In this document: one piece after another, positions 1-7,850 of the stretch
How the letters are laid out: the number at the start of each line of letters is the position of its first letter
How positions within the stretch are numbered: position 1 is the stretch's first letter
Origin: UBA9630 sp043725085
Lineage (GTDB): Bacteria; Patescibacteriota; Minisyncoccia; Moranbacterales; UBA2206
DNA: 28,879 nt
Direction of reading: 5' to 3'
Assembly: GCA_043725085.1 (NCBI GenBank)
Contig: JAYSLY010000055.1
Span: forward strand, 1-28,879
Notes under the pieces: model-generated
Told to the model about the DNA's origin: nothing
Databases searched by the model: none
What the model saw: the letters and a program-made list of their open reading frames with translations, nothing else
Made by a program: the position numbers and the translations under genes

Positions 1-1219
1 CGAAAATTCCCAAATTCACATCATCTTTTTGTTTTTCAATCAAATCTCTTCTGGCCGCCGGCTGATTGGTTTTTGTCAGATAGTTATCCGCCGGATCAAA
101 AACTCCCGTTGTTTTTTTCACCACCGCCGTAGACGAAATCGGCGCAACCGCTTGAGTTTCCGCTTTCGTTGTGAGGTAGGTCAGAAATTTCCAAGCTTCC
201 GCCACTCGCATAGTGTTTGTTACGGGTACTTGCTTACTGGAAGTGACCGGTGGAATAATTTTATTCCCCGCTACCGCATAGCCCCAATAATTCGCAAAGT
301 TAACCGGTGAACCGGCGTTGACCTGCGGAACAGCCGCCACGGAAAAATTTAATTTTGGTGATTTGCTTTTGATCACGTCCGCTTGCCAAGAATAATTAAG
401 CATCATCGCCAGCGTGCCTTCGGAGAAAGCATCGATAGAATAGTGTTGTTGAGAATTCCAGGAATAATTAGCAGCACTGTTTCTGGCAAAACTGGTATAG
501 AAATCCAACGCTCTTGCCGCATTAGCATCGTTGCCAAAAGCGACACTGCCATTCTTATCTCTCATCTGCGCTCCATTTTGCAGCATTAGCAGATTCAAAA
601 TATCAGTTGAACGGTTGATATTATAGGTTGTTCCCATCGCGGCGCCGGATGGATTAATTTCGCCCAATGCGTTAATTTTTGTGATTTTCTCCGTGTCCGT
701 CAAAAGTTCATCCCACGTTCTTGGTGGAGCGGTAATCCCCGCCGCGTTGAATAAGTCTCTATTATAATAGAGCCCCAGAGAATCAACGGAAAGCGGAACC
801 GCATAAATGCTACCCTTGTCGATAAAATCATTCGCCGCGACATCCACAAAATCCTTGCGGAATTTTTGCTCACTGAGAATTTCTTTTGGCGCCGGAACAA
901 TTTTGTTGGAAAATGCCGGCAACCAATCATTGTGAATAAGGAAAATATCCGGTCCCTTCCCTGAAGCCAGAGCATCCAGCAAATCTTTTTGATAGGTCTC
1001 GATACGTTGTTTTTTGTAGGTAATCGTACCGACGTTGGGATTGAGATCACGATAATTCTTGAAAATTTCCGCATAAGCGTCACTGTCATCCATCGCGCCC
1101 CAAACTTCCAAATCAACCTTATACTTCTGAACAGTCGGCGCGCAACCGCAACCGGAAACCAAAAAAATAGCCGCAACCGAAACTAAGCCCGAAAAAATTC
1201 TCCATCTATTTTGTCGCAT
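1..1219 (-). CDS. extracellular solute-binding lipoprotein, family 1 (sugar ABC transporter type), C-terminus cut by window
   Basis: The minus-strand frame opens at the ATG at 1219 and runs for 406 codons to the window edge without a stop, so the C-terminus is missing. Residues 1-24 form a lipoprotein signal: charged start (MRQNRWR), hydrophobic stretch, and lipobox VSGC with C24 as the lipidated cysteine. The mature part reads like a family-1 periplasmic sugar-binding protein: an early beta-strand VDLEVWG, then GPDIFLIHNDW, IYAVPLSVDSLGLYYNRDLF and PPRTWDELL, the usual strand, hinge and aromatic pattern. By family it would capture a carbohydrate at the cell surface and pass it to an ABC permease; the permease genes would be expected further left, outside the window. 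No clear Shine-Dalgarno precedes the ATG. Family assignment is firm; the ligand is unknown. Confidence 0.88.
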   Translation of the reverse strand, partial: MRQNRWRIFSGLVSVAAIFLVSGCGCAPTVQKYKVDLEVWGAMDDSDAYAEIFKNYRDLNPNVGTITYKKQRIETYQKDLLDALASGKGPDIFLIHNDWLPAFSNKIVPAPKEILSEQKFRKDFVDVAANDFIDKGSIYAVPLSVDSLGLYYNRDLFNAAGITAPPRTWDELLTDTEKITKINALGEINPSGAAMGTTYNINRSTDILNLLMLQNGAQMRDKNGSVAFGNDANAARALDFYTSFARNSAANYSWNSQQHYSIDAFSEGTLAMMLNYSWQADVIKSKSPKLNFSVAAVPQVNAGSPVNFANYWGYAVAGNKIIPPVTSSKQVPVTNTMRVAEAWKFLTYLTTKAETQAVAPISSTAVVKKTTGVFDPADNYLTKTNQPAARRDLIEKQKDDVNLGIF

Positions 1220-1281
1220 ATGATTTTAGTAAATATTAATGCTATCTGAAAACAAGCCGCATTCCATTTATCCGCAGAGGA

Positions 1282-1875
1282 CTATTTTTCCAAAACAATC
1301 CCGTAGTGAAAATCACTGATCTTGATCTCTTTCGCAATGGAAAGTCCGCAATTTTGCGTCAACTCAAATATCTCTTCTTTGGAAATACGCAGCTCAAAAA
1401 CCGGACCGAAAGAATAATCTCCTACATTCCATTCAATTATAAGCATCTTTCCGCCTTTTTTCAAAACACGCACCGCTTCTGCAATAATTAAATTCTTGTT
1501 CTTATTTTGAAACAGCATATTAACCATACACACCAAATCCAGGCTTCCATCCTCAAGCTTTGATCCTCCGACCGATTCCAAATTAGCTCTCTTGGTCACA
1601 ATATTGTTCAGCCGCAAAACCTTAGCTTCCGACTCAATTGTCTCCAGCTTTTCTTTTAAAATATCCAAAGCATACACCACTCCGGTTTCTCCCACTTTTT
1701 GTGCCAAAGGAAAAGTGAAATAACCGGTACCGGTACCAAAGTCTCCCACCGTCATGCCGACTCCGATTCCCAATTCATCAATAATCGCTCGCGGATTAAT
1801 AAATTTCAACCCAAAAGATAAGTCGTTCGCTCCGCTAACAATATCCCCCGCACTTATTTTTTTTAGCTGTTCCAT
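1282..1875 (-). CDS. class I SAM-dependent methyltransferase (UbiE/COQ5-like)
   Basis: A 197-aa protein with the Rossmann methyltransferase motifs in order: motif I VGDFGTGTGYF (SAM-binding glycine loop, about residues 43-53), an acidic strand end VYALDI (the Asp binds the SAM ribose), GSLDLVCMVNML (motif IV region) and RVLKKGGKMLIIEW (post-IV strand with the GG turn). There is no membrane segment. Proteins of this kind methylate small molecules, lipids or quinone precursors; the substrate cannot be told from sequence, and CPR cells rarely make quinones, so the UbiE resemblance should not be read as function. It lies 62 bases upstream of the solute-binding gene on the same strand, with a terminator (1956-1991) separating it from the operon before it. 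Confidence 0.85.
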   Translation of the reverse strand: MEQLKKISAGDIVSGANDLSFGLKFINPRAIIDELGIGVGMTVGDFGTGTGYFTFPLAQKVGETGVVYALDILKEKLETIESEAKVLRLNNIVTKRANLESVGGSKLEDGSLDLVCMVNMLFQNKNKNLIIAEAVRVLKKGGKMLIIEWNVGDYSFGPVFELRISKEEIFELTQNCGLSIAKEIKISDFHYGIVLEK

Positions 1876-1955
1876 TTTTTATTTTTTAGCAAATACACTA
1901 AAGGCTTCTTACCTCTTTTATTTTACAATAAAATTCAAAAAGCAACAAATGACAA

Positions 1956-1991
1956 ACAAAAAAACGCCCGACAAAAATTGTCCTGGCGTTT
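1956..1991 (-). terminator. intrinsic terminator of the 2873-2010 operon
   Basis: Read on the minus strand, AACGCC...GGCGTT-type arms extended by an inner GACAA/TTGTC pairing fold around an AT-rich loop and are followed by a run of seven T. It lies about 20 bases after the stop of the 185-aa gene and just upstream of the methyltransferase gene. Confidence 0.75.
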
Positions 1992-2009
1992 ATTGAAAAA
2001 TTCTAAAAA

Positions 2010-2567
2010 CTAATTTTGCCCTCTGCGAGCACGCTCAATTGCATCCATTTTCTGTTCATAATTTAAGCTTTTGTCATACTCTATTTCTTTCAATTTTTGG
2101 TTTAAATTTCTTCTTTGAGCATTGGAAGCATCTTTATTCCAATTATACCCCTCGTTCTGCATTGTTTTTATTTGTCTGATATAATTATTAAACATAACAT
2201 TATCTTCTGTTCTGCTTTGCCTTATGGTTTTTCCATTATTGAAAAGTCTTTCCACTCCTTCTCCTGCTGCCCGACCCCATTCATTTGCCTCAGCCTTATC
2301 AGTAAAAGCGCCCATTGAAGTTGTCAGAGTTAAAAATAGGAATACTTTTGCTCCCTTTTTTTTCAAACCTTTTAATACTCCATTTTTGGCATCATCTGGC
2401 AGTGAATTTTTTTCGAAAACCTCAGCCTCATTTTCTATCTGCCTCAGACCATTTATCATCCGCCCCTTTATTTCTACCTCTTCATCTGTTAGCTCTTGAC
2501 CTAGATTTTCTCCATCAATCTGCTCCAGTTCATCAACTGGCTTTTTGAGAACTTCTTTTGATTGCAT
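2010..2567 (-). CDS. hypothetical protein with one central hydrophobic segment
   Basis: A 185-aa protein I do not recognise. The N-terminal 70 residues are highly acidic and probably helical. A basic stretch (KGLKKKGAK) is followed by a hydrophobic segment KVFLFLTLTTSMGAFTDKAEA at about 73-93, which looks like a late signal or membrane anchor ending in an AxA-like site (KAEA). The remainder is polar, rich in Asn, Arg and Lys, and ends ERARRGQN. It is 18 bases downstream of the 95-aa gene, and the two probably share a transcript from the promoter at 2906-2934. If the hydrophobic segment is a signal peptide, the C-terminal half would be outside the cell; this is inference. Confidence 0.7.
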   Translation of the reverse strand: MQSKEVLKKPVDELEQIDGENLGQELTDEEVEIKGRMINGLRQIENEAEVFEKNSLPDDAKNGVLKGLKKKGAKVFLFLTLTTSMGAFTDKAEANEWGRAAGEGVERLFNNGKTIRQSRTEDNVMFNNYIRQIKTMQNEGYNWNKDASNAQRRNLNQKLKEIEYDKSLNYEQKMDAIERARRGQN

Positions 2568-2585
2568 ATTTTTAAGCGTTTAATT

Positions 2586-2873
2586 TTATCTATTTAACAA
2601 ATCCTCCAGCTTATTTTTTTCCTCTTCATAAATTTCTTTCAATTTTGCCTGACCTTCAGCCTTGTTACGCCCAAACATAGCAAAAGCCTCTTTTTTTCTT
2701 CTATAGACGTCATTAAACCAGGGAAGCTCCTCGGGAAACTGTGCCAAAATTTCCGAAAGACTTTCGATGAAATTCTCCGGCGAACTTGCCAGCATTTCCA
2801 TCCAGCTAGCCTTATCTTCACCGCTAAGCGCACTCGCGTCAATCAGCGCCTCCAGTTTTGCCTTATGATCCAT
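2586..2873 (-). CDS. small hypothetical protein, helical, soluble
   Basis: A 95-aa acidic protein with no membrane segment or signal. It looks all-helical: an N-terminal helical part with SGEDKASWMEMLASSPENF, the pattern ILAQFPEELPWFNDVYRRKKEAF, and a charged C-terminal coil (KAEGQAKLKEIYEEEKNKLEDLL). I do not recognise a named family. It is the first gene of a two-gene minus-strand operon with a good promoter (TTGACC, 17 bases, TAAAAT) about 30 bases upstream of the ATG. Confidence 0.72.
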   Translation of the reverse strand: MDHKAKLEALIDASALSGEDKASWMEMLASSPENFIESLSEILAQFPEELPWFNDVYRRKKEAFAMFGRNKAEGQAKLKEIYEEEKNKLEDLLNR

Positions 2874-2905
2874 ATTTTTTTGATTTTTTAGGATTTAACT
2901 CCTTA

Positions 2906-2934
2906 ATTTTAGCACAAAATCACCCTTGGGTCAA
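2906..2934 (-). promoter_or_regulatory. sigma70-type promoter for the 2873-2010 operon
   Basis: On the minus strand: -35 TTGACC (2929-2934), 17-base spacer, -10 TAAAAT (2906-2911), preceded by TGC to give an extended -10 (TGCTAAAAT). The expected start of transcription lies about 25 bases before the ATG at 2873. Confidence 0.65.
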
Positions 2935-2952
2935 TTTAGCTTTCGCATCTAT

Positions 2953-2990
2953 CCCCTCTCCTTGATAAGGAGAGGGTTAGGGTGAGGTGA
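2953..2990. repeat. REP-like palindrome with GGTTAGGGTGAGG tail
   Basis: CCCTCTCCTT (2954-2963) and AAGGAGAGGG (2967-2976) form a perfect 10-bp stem with a 3-base loop, followed by TTAGGGTGAGGTG. It sits in the divergent intergenic region between the 95-aa gene and the infB operon and is clearly more GC-rich than its surroundings. Palindromes with this GGAGAGGGTTAGGGTGAGG type of tail occur as dispersed repeats in many unrelated bacterial genomes. No second copy is seen in this window. Confidence 0.6.
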
Positions 2991-3007
2991 ATTTTTAGTC
3001 CTTTTCC

Positions 3008-3036
3008 TTTACATAACCATTTTTTAATGCTAACCT
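3008..3036 (+). promoter_or_regulatory. promoter for the DUF4446-infB cluster
   Basis: -35 TTTACA (3008-3013), 17-base spacer, -10 TAACCT (3031-3036) with the extended -10 TG at 3028-3029. An AAGGAG motif follows, but 18 bases before the ATG at 3069, too far to be an ordinary Shine-Dalgarno site. Confidence 0.5.
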
Positions 3037-3068
3037 AAACACACAAGGAGCGTATTTTAAGCGGATTT

Positions 3069-3581
3069 ATGCCAATGATCAAAACTCTCATTGAATCAAA
3101 CATAGTGCTATTATCAGGCATTTTTTCGCTATTTTTAGCAATATTTTTGATTTGGAATATTTTTCTGCATCTCGCTTTGCGAAAAATTCAAGCTACTAAC
3201 CGAGAGTTTTGGAAAGGTGAAAAAGTCAAAAATCTGGAAGAAGTCCTTCTGGATCAAGCCAAAAACCTCAAAATTCTCGATAAAGATATCCAGGAGCTCT
3301 ATGCCATTTCCAATGAAATCAATAACCTGGCTATGCGCGGCATTCACAAGGTTTCTGCCATTCGTTTCAACCCATTCAAAGATGTTGGTGGAAATCAAAG
3401 CTTCTCCATCGCTCTCCTCAATGGCAAGAATAATGGCATCACCATTACCGCACTCTATACTAAAGAAGGTACAAGAGTTTATGCTAAAGCCATTACAAAC
3501 GGAGAATCACTCAGCTTTCCTCTGACTGATGAAGAAAAAGAAGCCATCAAAACCGCGCTACTGCCGGAAAAGAAGAAATAA
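3069..3581 (+). CDS. DUF4446 family membrane-anchored protein
   Basis: A 170-aa protein with one N-terminal membrane helix (about residues 11-33, IVLLSGIFSLFLAIFLIWNIFL), a charged helical stretch, and a C-terminal domain with the DUF4446 hallmarks: IRFNPFKDVGGNQSFSIALLN, then GITITALYTKEGTRVYAKAI and SFPLTDEEKEAI. Length and layout (short cytoplasmic or extracellular tail behind one helix) match the family. Function is not known. It is 21 bases upstream of infB on the same strand and probably cotranscribed. MPMI and the internal ATG at 3075 are both possible starts; the first is used here. Confidence 0.85.
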   Translation: MPMIKTLIESNIVLLSGIFSLFLAIFLIWNIFLHLALRKIQATNREFWKGEKVKNLEEVLLDQAKNLKILDKDIQELYAISNEINNLAMRGIHKVSAIRFNPFKDVGGNQSFSIALLNGKNNGITITALYTKEGTRVYAKAITNGESLSFPLTDEEKEAIKTALLPEKKK

Positions 3582-3602
3582 TTTTCTAAGTTTAAAAATA
3601 TC

Positions 3603-5384
3603 ATGACCGAAGTCGCCCGAAAAAAAGTCATTCTCCCGCCATCAGTCACCGTCAAAAAATTCGGTGAACTCTTAGCTTTGCCGGTCAATATTGTCATCAC
3701 TGAGCTGATCAAAAATGGCATCTTTGCCACGATCAATGAAAAAATTGATTTTGAGACAGCTTCGATTATAGCGAGCGACCTCGGTTTTGATGCCGCGGAA
3801 GAAGTGTTTGATACAGGCGATATGATGACTTTGGAAAAATTATTGGAGATCTGCAAAGATGAAGCGAAATCAGGCGAAAATTTGAAATCCCGCCCACCGG
3901 TTGTCACAATCCTCGGCCATGTCGACCACGGAAAAACCACGCTTTTGGACACGATTAGAAAAACCAGTGTTGCCATGAAAGAATCCGGTGGAATTACTCA
4001 GCACATCAGCGCCTATCAAGTCAAGAAAAAAGGCCAACTAATCACCTTTATCGACACTCCCGGTCACGCCGCTTTTTCCGCGATGCGCGAACGCGGTGTG
4101 AGTTTGGCTGATATTGCTGTTTTGGTCGTTGCGGCGGATGACGGCGTGCGTCCACAAACTAAAGAAGTTATCGAATATCTTTTAGCCAAAAAAATCCCGG
4201 TTGTCGTAGCGATAAACAAAATTGACAAACCGGATGTTAACGTGCAAAGAGTCAAGCAAGAATTGGCGGAAAATGGCATTCTTTTGGAGGAATGGGGCGG
4301 ACAAGTGCTTTCTTCCAAAATCAGCGCCAAGCAAAATATTGGCATCGACGACCTTCTGGACAACATTCTCCTCATTTCTGAAGTGGAAGATTTCAAAGCT
4401 AATCACGAAAGAACAGCGCTCGGCATCGTCCTTGAAGCGCATCTTGATCCGCATAAAGGTCCGGTTTCTACTGTGCTTGTCAAAACCGGAACACTCAAGG
4501 AAGGCCAGGATGTGATTGCCGGAAACACCTTTGGTCGCGTGCGTCGTCTTGAAGACTTTACCGGCAAAAGAATACCCGAGGCACGTCCGGGCACACCAGT
4601 CAGTCTCATCGGTCTTCACGCCACACCAAACTCCAACGATATTTTGCAGGTTGTGGCCTCCAAATCAATCGGACAAGCCAAGCTCAGTGAAGCGAAAATA
4701 TTTTCTCACGCCGAGAGCGGAACCAATCTCAACACTGAAAAAATCTATTCCAGCATTGCCAGCGGGAATATTGCCAAATTGAACGTGATCATCAAATCCG
4801 ATGTTCACGGCTCTCTTGAAGCCATTCAGCAAATCCTCGGCGAGATTAAAAATGACAAAGTTGCCATCGACTATGTTGGCACGGGTGTCGGAAACATCAC
4901 CGAATCGGATGTCCGCTTTGCCGGAAGTTCAAAATCGATTATTTTCGGTTTCAACGTTGAACTCACTCCGGTCGCCAAAAGAATGGCCGAAGCGGCAAAA
5001 GTTGAAGTAAAAAATTATAAAATTATCTATGAACTGATCGACGACATCAAAGCTCGTCTCATTGAAATGCTGCCGGATGAATTCGAGCGGGTTGAATATG
5101 GCAAAATGAAAGTATTGGCTATTTTCAAAACCGGGAAAAAGGATATGATTGTCGGCGGCAAAGTTACAAAAGGTCACGTTGAAAATAATTCATCTTTGGA
5201 GGTGGAAAGAAATGATACTGTCATCGGCAAAGGTCTCATGGGCAATCTCCAATCCAACAAAGTTAACGTCAACGATTGCAAAGCGCCCCAAGAGTGCGGC
5301 ATCACTTTCCTCGGAGAAACAAAAATCAAAGTCGATGATATTTTGATTTCTTTCAAAGAAGACCTGAAAAAAAAGGTTCTTTAG
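3603..5384 (+). CDS. infB: translation initiation factor IF-2
   Basis: A 593-aa GTPase that places initiator tRNA on the 30S subunit and promotes 50S joining. Seen in order: an IF2_N-type domain (about residues 13-60, SVTVKKFGELLALPVNIVI), then the G domain with G1 GHVDHGKT (105-112), G2 region SGGITQHISAY, G3 DTPGH (151-155) and G4 NKID (205-208), followed by domains II (LGIVLEAHLDPHKGPVSTVLV), III and C1/C2. The protein is short because the long charged N-terminal extension found in Enterobacteria is absent, as is usual in streamlined genomes. It is followed by rbfA, a common IF-2 neighbour. The ATG at 3603 gives the complete IF2_N domain. Confidence 0.97.
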   Translation: MTEVARKKVILPPSVTVKKFGELLALPVNIVITELIKNGIFATINEKIDFETASIIASDLGFDAAEEVFDTGDMMTLEKLLEICKDEAKSGENLKSRPPVVTILGHVDHGKTTLLDTIRKTSVAMKESGGITQHISAYQVKKKGQLITFIDTPGHAAFSAMRERGVSLADIAVLVVAADDGVRPQTKEVIEYLLAKKIPVVVAINKIDKPDVNVQRVKQELAENGILLEEWGGQVLSSKISAKQNIGIDDLLDNILLISEVEDFKANHERTALGIVLEAHLDPHKGPVSTVLVKTGTLKEGQDVIAGNTFGRVRRLEDFTGKRIPEARPGTPVSLIGLHATPNSNDILQVVASKSIGQAKLSEAKIFSHAESGTNLNTEKIYSSIASGNIAKLNVIIKSDVHGSLEAIQQILGEIKNDKVAIDYVGTGVGNITESDVRFAGSSKSIIFGFNVELTPVAKRMAEAAKVEVKNYKIIYELIDDIKARLIEMLPDEFERVEYGKMKVLAIFKTGKKDMIVGGKVTKGHVENNSSLEVERNDTVIGKGLMGNLQSNKVNVNDCKAPQECGITFLGETKIKVDDILISFKEDLKKKVL

Positions 5385-5451
5385 TTTATGCTGGAAAAGA
5401 AAACGTTGCCTTATGCTAACTTTTTACAATTTTTCTGGTGTTATAATTTTT

Positions 5452-5476
5452 AATTTGAAATTTCTAATTTCAAATT
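5452..5476. repeat. AT-rich palindrome before rbfA
   Basis: AATTTGAAATT (5452-5462) and AATTTCAAATT (5466-5476) are perfect 11-bp inverted arms around TCT. It lies directly before the rbfA start codon, so the mRNA leader could fold there. Similar AT-rich units recur at 5819-5970 and inside nfo (7153-7185). Confidence 0.6.
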
Positions 5477-5483
5477 TTCCCCT

Positions 5484-5816
5484 ATGCCCTCAAATCGCCT
5501 CCCAAAAATCAATGAACTGGTGAGAAAATATGTTAATGATATTATCCTCAAAGAACTCTCGATAAAAAGCGGGGTTTTCGTGACGATTGCGAAAGTTGAC
5601 ACTTCTCCTGATGTCCGCTATACTCGAGTGTTCGTCAGTGTTTTTCCCGAAAAGGAGTTTTCCTATGCAATTAAAACGCTCGAAAAAGAGCGCCACAACA
5701 TCCAACTTGGTCTCAACAAAAAACTTCGCATAAAGCCTCTCCCTCGCATTGAATTTCGCAGCGATTTCACCGAGAGCGAGGCCGACAAAATTGAAAAACT
5801 ACTGAAAGAACTATAA
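5484..5816 (+). CDS. rbfA: ribosome-binding factor A
   Basis: A 110-aa protein of normal RbfA length. Recognisable elements: an N-terminal helix RLPKINELVRKYVNDIILKEL, a beta strand VFVTIAKVDTSPDVRYTRVFVSVFP (the family's 'T.V..S.DL..A.V.vS' region), and C-terminal RKKLRIKPLPRIEFRSD-like strand (here LGLNKKLRIKPLPRIEFRSD). RbfA binds the free 30S subunit and helps mature the 5' end of 16S rRNA. It is placed 99 bases after infB, a very common arrangement. The leader contains the AT palindrome at 5452-5476 instead of a clear Shine-Dalgarno. Confidence 0.93.
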   Translation: MPSNRLPKINELVRKYVNDIILKELSIKSGVFVTIAKVDTSPDVRYTRVFVSVFPEKEFSYAIKTLEKERHNIQLGLNKKLRIKPLPRIEFRSDFTESEADKIEKLLKEL

Positions 5817-5818
5817 CA

Positions 5819-5970
5819 TAATTTTCAATTTAAAATTTAAAATTTTTAAACAATTCTTAATGTTTAAATTTTTTAATGCTGCTTCTTTTCTTTTGAATCC
5901 ATAATTTAGAAATTTAAGAATTTAAAATTGATTTTAAATTTAAAATTTCTAATTTAAAATTCACGTTTTT
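5819..5970. repeat. AT-rich repeat-filled intergenic region
   Basis: This 152-base gap between rbfA and the DHH gene is made of repeated AATTTAAAATT/TTTAAATTT units in both orientations (for example TTTAAATTTAAAATTT near 5936-5951), able to pair extensively. No gene, clear promoter or terminator is seen in it. Confidence 0.5.
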
Positions 5971-6930
5971 ATGCCTAAATTCGCCAAAGAATTTCATACG
6001 CTAAGCTATACAATCCGTGGCTCAGAGAATATCTTACTCTTTGCCCACACCAATCCCGACGGAGACACTGTCGGCTCTGTTTTGGCACTCAAGGAATACA
6101 TCGAATCTCTCGGCAAACACGTTGATATTGCCTGTTTCAATCCCCTTCCGGACTATCTCTCCGGCCTATCCGTGGCAACCTTTATTCATCCTGACAAGCT
6201 GGAACTCTCCAAATACAAACTAATCATTGCCACTGACAGTGTCGAACGTGGTTTTGAAAAAATTCTTCCGCGCGTAAGTTCTGATCAAGTCACAGCCGCA
6301 ATTGACCACCACCCTGACATCACAATCAAATGCGACATTACTATTGTCGACTCAACATATTCTTCGGTTTGCGAAATAATTTATGATTTTTTTGTTTCCA
6401 GCAGTGTTGAAATAACTCGTAAAATTTCCACTTTTTTAGCCCTTGGCATCATTGCTGACACTGGCGTGCTGCAACATTCCAACACCACCTCTCATGTCTT
6501 AGGCATTGTCTCAGAACTCATGAAAAAAGGAGCGCCAATGGCAAAAATTGTTAACACTACTTTTAATAGCAAAAAAATTTCCACCTTGAAACTATGGGGG
6601 CGTGCTTTTGAGCGGGCACGCATCAATCAAGAAAACGGCATGATCACTTCAATCATCACAAAAGCTGATATTTTGGAATTCGGCGCCACGACCGAAGACA
6701 TCGCGCAAGTCGCTACGATTCTCAATACCGTCCCTGGTACAAAATTTTCTCTCGTCCTTTCTGAGCGCGATGGCGGAATCATCAAAGGCAGTCTTCGAAG
6801 CGAAAAATATAAAGGCGTGAATGTTTCAGCGCTCGCTGCTCAGTTTGGCGGCGGCGGACACGAACTCGCCTCAGGCTTTGAAATCAAAGGTAAAATTATC
6901 GAGACGGAAAATGGGTGGAAGATAGAGTAA
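5971..6930 (+). CDS. DHH/DHHA1 phosphoesterase, NrnA-like (nanoRNase / pAp phosphatase type)
   Basis: A 319-aa protein with the two-domain DHH layout. DHH domain: HTNPDGD (26-32), D89 in IATDS, DHH at 112-114 and D163 in IIADTG, the manganese ligands of the superfamily. C-terminal DHHA1 domain: GGGGHELASG starting at residue 293, which binds the substrate. Members of this length degrade 2-5-nt RNAs and in some species dephosphorylate pAp or cleave pApA; which activity applies here is inference. There is no RecJ-type OB domain, so RecJ is excluded. It lies downstream of rbfA, a neighbour order seen in many bacteria (rbfA, nrnA). Confidence 0.88.
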   Translation: MPKFAKEFHTLSYTIRGSENILLFAHTNPDGDTVGSVLALKEYIESLGKHVDIACFNPLPDYLSGLSVATFIHPDKLELSKYKLIIATDSVERGFEKILPRVSSDQVTAAIDHHPDITIKCDITIVDSTYSSVCEIIYDFFVSSSVEITRKISTFLALGIIADTGVLQHSNTTSHVLGIVSELMKKGAPMAKIVNTTFNSKKISTLKLWGRAFERARINQENGMITSIITKADILEFGATTEDIAQVATILNTVPGTKFSLVLSERDGGIIKGSLRSEKYKGVNVSALAAQFGGGGHELASGFEIKGKIIETENGWKIE

Positions 6931-6964
6931 AATTTGAGCGACTTCTTTTCTACTCGCACTTTAT

Positions 6965-6972
6965 GCTAAAAT
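6965..6972 (+). promoter_or_regulatory. extended -10 promoter candidate for nfo
   Basis: TGCTAAAAT (6964-6972 with the TG) fits the extended -10 form seen elsewhere in the window. The -35 region is weak. A second TATAAT at 6978-6983 is an alternative. Either start would give a leader of about 15-30 bases before the ATG at 7006. Confidence 0.4.
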
Positions 6973-7005
6973 AAAACTATAATAAAAATAGTTCCACTAA
7001 CTATT

Positions 7006-7827
7006 ATGAACATAGGCGCCCACGTTTCCATTGCTGGAGGAATTGGAAATGCCCCTCAAAGAGCGGCAAATTTAGGTTGCGAAGTAATGCAAATTTTCAC
7101 CCGCTCTCCGCAAGGCGGCAAAGCGCCGGAACTCACAAATTCCCTCTGCGAGGAATTTAAAATTTTAAATTTTAAATTTGAAATTAAGGAAGTCTACATC
7201 CACACGCCATACTACATCAACTTTGCCTCACTGGAAAACCGCATTCGCTATGGTTCAGTCTCTGTCGTGCGCGACGAGCTGGAACGCGGACATCTTCTCG
7301 GCGCAAAATATGTCATGACCCATCTCGGCTCGGCCAAAGGTATGACGCATGATGAGGCGATTGAAAAAGTGATTGAAATGCTCAAAAAAACTCTGGAGAA
7401 TTATTCCGGCCAAACGAAATTGCTTTTGGAAAATAGCGCCGGCGCCGGAGAAATCATTGGCAGCTCCCTCGCTGATCTAAAAGCCATACTTGATGGCGTA
7501 AACAATAAATCCATTACCGGCATTTGTCTTGACACCCAACATTCTTTTGCCTCTGGCTATGACTGGCGCGATTTTGACGTAACGCTAAAAAAAATCGACC
7601 AAGAAATCGGCCTTGAAAAAATCAAACTCTTTCACGCCAATGACAGCCTGACTGAAATGAATTCCAAACGCGACCGTCACGCCCACATCGGCCTTGGCAA
7701 AATCGGACTCTTGGCTTTTGAAAATATCACAAAATTTGCCCAAAAAAACAGTATCGATATGATTTTAGAAACCGAACATGATAAAGTCAAAGAAGATATT
7801 GAGCTTTTGAAAAATTTCAGAAATTAA
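7006..7827 (+). CDS. nfo: endonuclease IV (AP endonuclease)
   Basis: A 273-aa TIM-barrel enzyme that cuts DNA 5' to abasic sites in base-excision repair. All nine metal ligands of the trinuclear zinc site can be placed: H66 (IHTPY), H106 (THLGS), E142 (LLENSAG), D176 and H179 (LDTQHS), H210 (LFHAND), D223 and H225 (RDRHAHIG), E255 (ILETE). Starts MNIGAHVSIAGG, the family start. Slightly shorter than E. coli Nfo (285 aa). Residues about 50-60 (FKILNFKFEI) are encoded by an AT-rich palindromic repeat of the type found between genes nearby, inserted or drifted in-frame just before the H66 strand. It is followed 23 bases later by the phosphoesterase gene. Confidence 0.95.
   Translation: MNIGAHVSIAGGIGNAPQRAANLGCEVMQIFTRSPQGGKAPELTNSLCEEFKILNFKFEIKEVYIHTPYYINFASLENRIRYGSVSVVRDELERGHLLGAKYVMTHLGSAKGMTHDEAIEKVIEMLKKTLENYSGQTKLLLENSAGAGEIIGSSLADLKAILDGVNNKSITGICLDTQHSFASGYDWRDFDVTLKKIDQEIGLEKIKLFHANDSLTEMNSKRDRHAHIGLGKIGLLAFENITKFAQKNSIDMILETEHDKVKEDIELLKNFRN
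7153..7185. repeat. AT-rich palindromic unit inside nfo
   Basis: A stretch of AATTTAAAATTTT/TTTAAATTT units, self-complementary and like those at 5452-5476 and 5819-5970, lies within the reading frame and encodes roughly EFKILNFKFEI. The frame is kept and the enzyme looks intact. Confidence 0.55.
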
Positions 7828-7850
7828 AGATTCAAACACAAAAAACCATT

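Noticed and set aside
700..1176. Minus-strand 158-codon frame inside the solute-binding gene
   Set aside because: It is in another frame of the solute-binding protein, whose frame has a lipobox, family motifs and no stop to the window edge.
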